Of a stretch of DNA of 5,744 bases, positions 3,594-5,744 are shown piece after piece. This DNA comes from Candidatus Staskawiczbacteria bacterium (lineage in GTDB: Bacteria; Patescibacteriota; Minisyncoccia; Minisyncoccales; Staskawiczbacteraceae). The stretch is taken from NCBI GenBank assembly GCA_903850725.1, contig CAINMG010000016.1:1-5744 (forward strand), in the 5' to 3' direction. A program made the position numbers and the translations under genes. The notes below the pieces were generated by a model. It was not told the origin of the DNA, did not search any database, and was given only the letters and a program-made list of their open reading frames with translations. The number at the start of each line of letters is the position of its first letter. Position 1 is the first letter of the stretch.

Positions 3594-5744
3594 TTATTTA
3601 TAACGCTTTGAACTAACTAAATCAAGAATAACCAGCCACAAAAAATATGGGCCTGCAACAAAGACTCTTTTCCAAGTTGTTTTAAACTCAAAAACCAAGC
3701 GCCACAACCATTCCAATCCCATAGATCCTACCCACTTTGGAGCTCTTTTTACAGAACCAGACAAAAACTTAAAAGCAGCTCCTACGCCCACTACAACCGG
3801 TACCTTGAGCTTTTCTCTATTTTTATAAATCCATCTTTCTTGTTTTGGTAAGCCTAAGGCTACCCACAAAATATCGGGCTTGGCATTGTTTATTTTATCA
3901 ATTATTTCTTGCTCTTCTCTTTCTGATAAGACTTTAAATGGAGGAGAAAAATATCCTGCAACTTTTAATCTTGGGAAATTTTCTTTTATTTTCTTACTTA
4001 ACAAATTCAAGGTTTCCGGAGTATCGCCATAAAAATAATTATTAAAATTATCTTTTTGAGATGCTATAAAGAAATCTTTCATTAAATCAGCTCCAGAAAT
4101 TCTTTCTTTGGCAGACAAACCTTTTAATCTTGCTAGCCATATTAAAGAAATTCCATCTGGCACCCATAAATCAGCAAGGCTTAATATTTTTTTAAATTCC
4201 TTATTTTTATTTGCTTCTGCAATTCCGTGCATTCCAGTAACAATAATCCAATGTAATTTTTGCCTTTCATTTTTTATCCAATTTTGCATTACTTGTAAAA
4301 CTTCGGGCATTTCTATTATATTTATTTTAGAGCCTCTAAATTCCAAAATATTACCTTCATTTATTTTCTTACTATTTAGCTCATTATACAAACATTGGAT
4401 ATATACAATTATTGGAGCCACAAAAAGCCAATCTGCTGAGAAAAATACCAATGATTCTGTTAATCCCCTTACAATAAAAAATATTAAAACCGCAGTTATT
4501 GTAATTAAAAATTGTTTATCTTTTGTTTGGATTAAAGGATTTATAAAAAGTTTTACCAAATAAAACAAATGCCAAACAAAAGCTAAAATCATTGCAATTG
4601 TTCCTAAAATTCCCGCCTGAAGCATTGCATGAATAACAGTGTTATGAGCATGTTGACCATTTAAAAAATATCTATCTGCCTGAGCTCCAAAACCAAACAA
4701 AGGATTCTTTAAAAACAAATACCAAGAATCTTTCCAAACTCCACTGGTTCTACCGCTTAAATTAATAACACTGGCTGTTCTAGATGTAATTTGAGGTAAC
4801 TCTGGCTCAAGCTTAGGCTCAAGTTTAACTTCTTTTACTGGTTCTTCTGGTTTAATTATATCTTTGGACAAAATATCTTTGATAACAGGTTTTTCTTGAA
4901 CAATTGGCACGTCCTGAACAACTGGAGTATTTTTAACTTTTACTTCATTAATCATACTTACTATTCTATTTATAAAAATAGGAGTATTTGTACATGGCAC
5001 ATTATAAAAAATAACAATACTCGAAATAACAATAACTAAAAATGTACTTAAAATTGATAAAATATTTATCTTCTTTGCAAACCAAATTAGAAAAATCATA
5101 CTTGCTATAAATGCCACCATCTCTGTCTTGCCTTTAGAAAAAAGCAGAATTCCTAAAAATATAACAAACAGCCAAAACCATTTCCTCCTTGTGGAAGTTT
5201 TACTTTTTGCAAAATAAAAACTTGCCAAACAAAATATTGCTGTAATTCCTGCATACCTGCCAAGTCCAGTTGGCCTGGTATTTGCCATGCCAAAAGTTAA
5301 AGCATTTACAGACAGGCCACCCATACCTTCATATGGCCTTTGACTACAAATTAAAAAATTATAAGTTATGTTATTTACCATACCTGGCTGAATCAAAAAG
5401 AAAAACATTAAACCCAAAGCAATAGCCCCGGCAATTATGATATTTGCAATAATAATTTTTTTTATTATTTCTTTGTTGCCCATAAAAGTTAACAACACAA
5501 ACAAAACTCCAGCAAACAAAACTCCCCAATATACTGCCATCAAAGGTTGGCTAGAAAAAATAGAAGAAATTATTTGGAGTAAAGAATAAACTATTAACAA
5601 CCCAACTGGACTATAAAATAAATTTTTAAATAAACAACGGTTTTTAAACAAAACAATTGCCGAATAAATAAATGCGATAAATGGCAAAAATGATCTAGCT
5701 TCGTGGATTAAATCAAAAATACCATTAGGGAATCCAGGCCACAA
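3594..5744 (-). CDS. O-antigen ligase/polymerase (Wzy_C) fused to WecG/TagA/CpsF (GT26) glycosyltransferase, 5' end outside window
   Basis: The frame is open to the right edge, so the true N-terminus is missing; the first visible codon is a TTG that need not be a start. Numbering from it gives 716 residues. Residues 1-455 are a polytopic membrane domain with about 11 helices. An outer loop carries TRPTGLGRYAG (156-166), and a larger one carries GRTSGVWKDS (331-340), NPLFGFG (347-353) and HAHN (365-368), the Wzy_C/WaaL-type signature for transferring lipid-linked glycan. Residues ~470-690 are a GT26 domain: VTGMHG (502-507), ADLWVPDG (524-531) with the expected catalytic-type Asp at 530, RISGADL (548-554), YGDTPETL (572-579), GLPKQERW (631-638), RAPKW (667-671) and GLEWLWRL (676-683). 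The tail 693-710 is hydrophobic and may sit on the membrane. Helix counting puts the GT26 part in the cytoplasm. Ligase and polymerase cannot be told apart here. Role: addition of an early sugar to the carrier lipid, plus late glycan transfer. Confidence 0.9.
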   Translation of the reverse strand: MWPGFPNGIFDLIHEARSFLPFIAFIYSAIVLFKNRCLFKNLFYSPVGLLIVYSLLQIISSIFSSQPLMAVYWGVLFAGVLFVLLTFMGNKEIIKKIIIANIIIAGAIALGLMFFFLIQPGMVNNITYNFLICSQRPYEGMGGLSVNALTFGMANTRPTGLGRYAGITAIFCLASFYFAKSKTSTRRKWFWLFVIFLGILLFSKGKTEMVAFIASMIFLIWFAKKINILSILSTFLVIVISSIVIFYNVPCTNTPIFINRIVSMINEVKVKNTPVVQDVPIVQEKPVIKDILSKDIIKPEEPVKEVKLEPKLEPELPQITSRTASVINLSGRTSGVWKDSWYLFLKNPLFGFGAQADRYFLNGQHAHNTVIHAMLQAGILGTIAMILAFVWHLFYLVKLFINPLIQTKDKQFLITITAVLIFFIVRGLTESLVFFSADWLFVAPIIVYIQCLYNELNSKKINEGNILEFRGSKINIIEMPEVLQVMQNWIKNERQKLHWIIVTGMHGIAEANKNKEFKKILSLADLWVPDGISLIWLARLKGLSAKERISGADLMKDFFIASQKDNFNNYFYGDTPETLNLLSKKIKENFPRLKVAGYFSPPFKVLSEREEQEIIDKINNAKPDILWVALGLPKQERWIYKNREKLKVPVVVGVGAAFKFLSGSVKRAPKWVGSMGLEWLWRLVFEFKTTWKRVFVAGPYFLWLVILDLVSSKRYK
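3675..4337 (-). other. WecG/TagA/CpsF (GT26) domain of the fusion protein (residues 470-690)
   Basis: This is a full-length GT26 module joined to the last membrane helix by only about 15-20 residues. WecG and TagA family members transfer ManNAc-type sugars to a polyprenyl-diphosphate-linked acceptor on the inner membrane face. The common TxN motif is replaced by TGMHG, while the PDG, PKQE and RAPxW motifs are intact. Confidence 0.88.
4791..4943 (-). other. Pro/Glu/Lys/Val-rich low-complexity insert in the outer loop (residues 268-318)
   Basis: About 50 residues of alternating charged, Val and Pro residues (for example VQDVPIVQEKPVIKD, KLEPKLEPELP) lie between a membrane helix (~228-248) and the Wzy_C catalytic motif at 331. 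Most Wzy_C proteins have no such segment as far as I recall. It is predicted to be disordered and outside the cytoplasm. Confidence 0.75.
4804..4827 (-). repeat. 12-bp tandem repeat, two copies, in frame
   Basis: On the plus strand, ggctcaagctta is followed directly by ggctcaagttta, differing at one base. On the coding strand each unit encodes Lys-Leu-Glu-Pro. The unit is a multiple of three, so copy-number change would keep the frame. Confidence 0.85.

Noticed and set aside
4320..4395. Possible frameshift or sequencing error creating the ligase-GT26 fusion
   Set aside because: Both domains are in the same frame with no disrupted motif on either side, and the linker has ordinary composition. 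It cannot be ruled out without reads, but nothing in the sequence suggests it.
4108..4563. Plus-strand 151-residue open frame with hydrophobic stretches
   Set aside because: It is antisense to the GT26 domain and the last ligase helices. Its hydrophobicity mirrors the AT-rich membrane-coding strand opposite.
5742..5744. TTG at the right edge as a start codon for the fusion protein
   Set aside because: The frame is open to the edge and the domain should have more membrane sequence upstream; the codon is better read as an internal Leu.

Overview
This is an AT-rich window (roughly one third G+C by eye). All coding sequence lies on the minus strand in one tightly packed array, so it reads from the right edge (5744) to the left edge (1). 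It contains five genes: three complete and two cut by the window edges. Intergenic spacers are 24, 13 and 17 bp, plus one 4-bp ATGA overlap. No terminator, tRNA, rRNA, CRISPR array or mobile element is visible, and the layout suggests a single transcription unit. The standard genetic code fits.

The likely source is an uncultivated Patescibacteria/CPR bacterium (Parcubacteria-like). This rests on resemblance to families remembered from such genomes: a large Cys-rich protein with treble CxxC zinc ribbons and a Cys ladder, the TGMHG variant of the WecG/TagA glycosyltransferase, and the style of the glycosylphosphotransferase membrane domain. It is an inference, not a database result.

In transcription order the genes are: (1) 5744-3594, a 5'-truncated membrane protein fusing an O-antigen ligase/polymerase-like (Wzy_C) domain to a cytoplasmic WecG/TagA (GT26) glycosyltransferase; (2) 3569-2613, an NAD-dependent epimerase very like GDP-mannose 3,5-epimerase; (3) 2599-902, a 565-residue Cys-rich zinc-ribbon protein of unknown function; (4) 884-363, a nucleotidyltransferase like the C-terminal domain of HldE (RfaE2); (5) 366-1, the membrane N-terminus of a probable polyprenyl glycosylphosphotransferase, running off the left edge.

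Together these look like part of a surface polysaccharide locus. Gene 5 would load the first sugar phosphate onto the polyprenyl carrier, the GT26 domain of gene 1 would add an early sugar, the epimerase and nucleotidyltransferase would supply activated sugars (possibly GDP-L-galactose and a heptose-type or polyol-type nucleotide), and the ligase/polymerase domain would act on the finished lipid-linked glycan outside the membrane. The Cys-rich protein is the unexplained member. It has a homologous zinc-ribbon module at each end, a strikingly regular cysteine ladder between them, and a partly duplicated centre. It is the best candidate here for undescribed biology.
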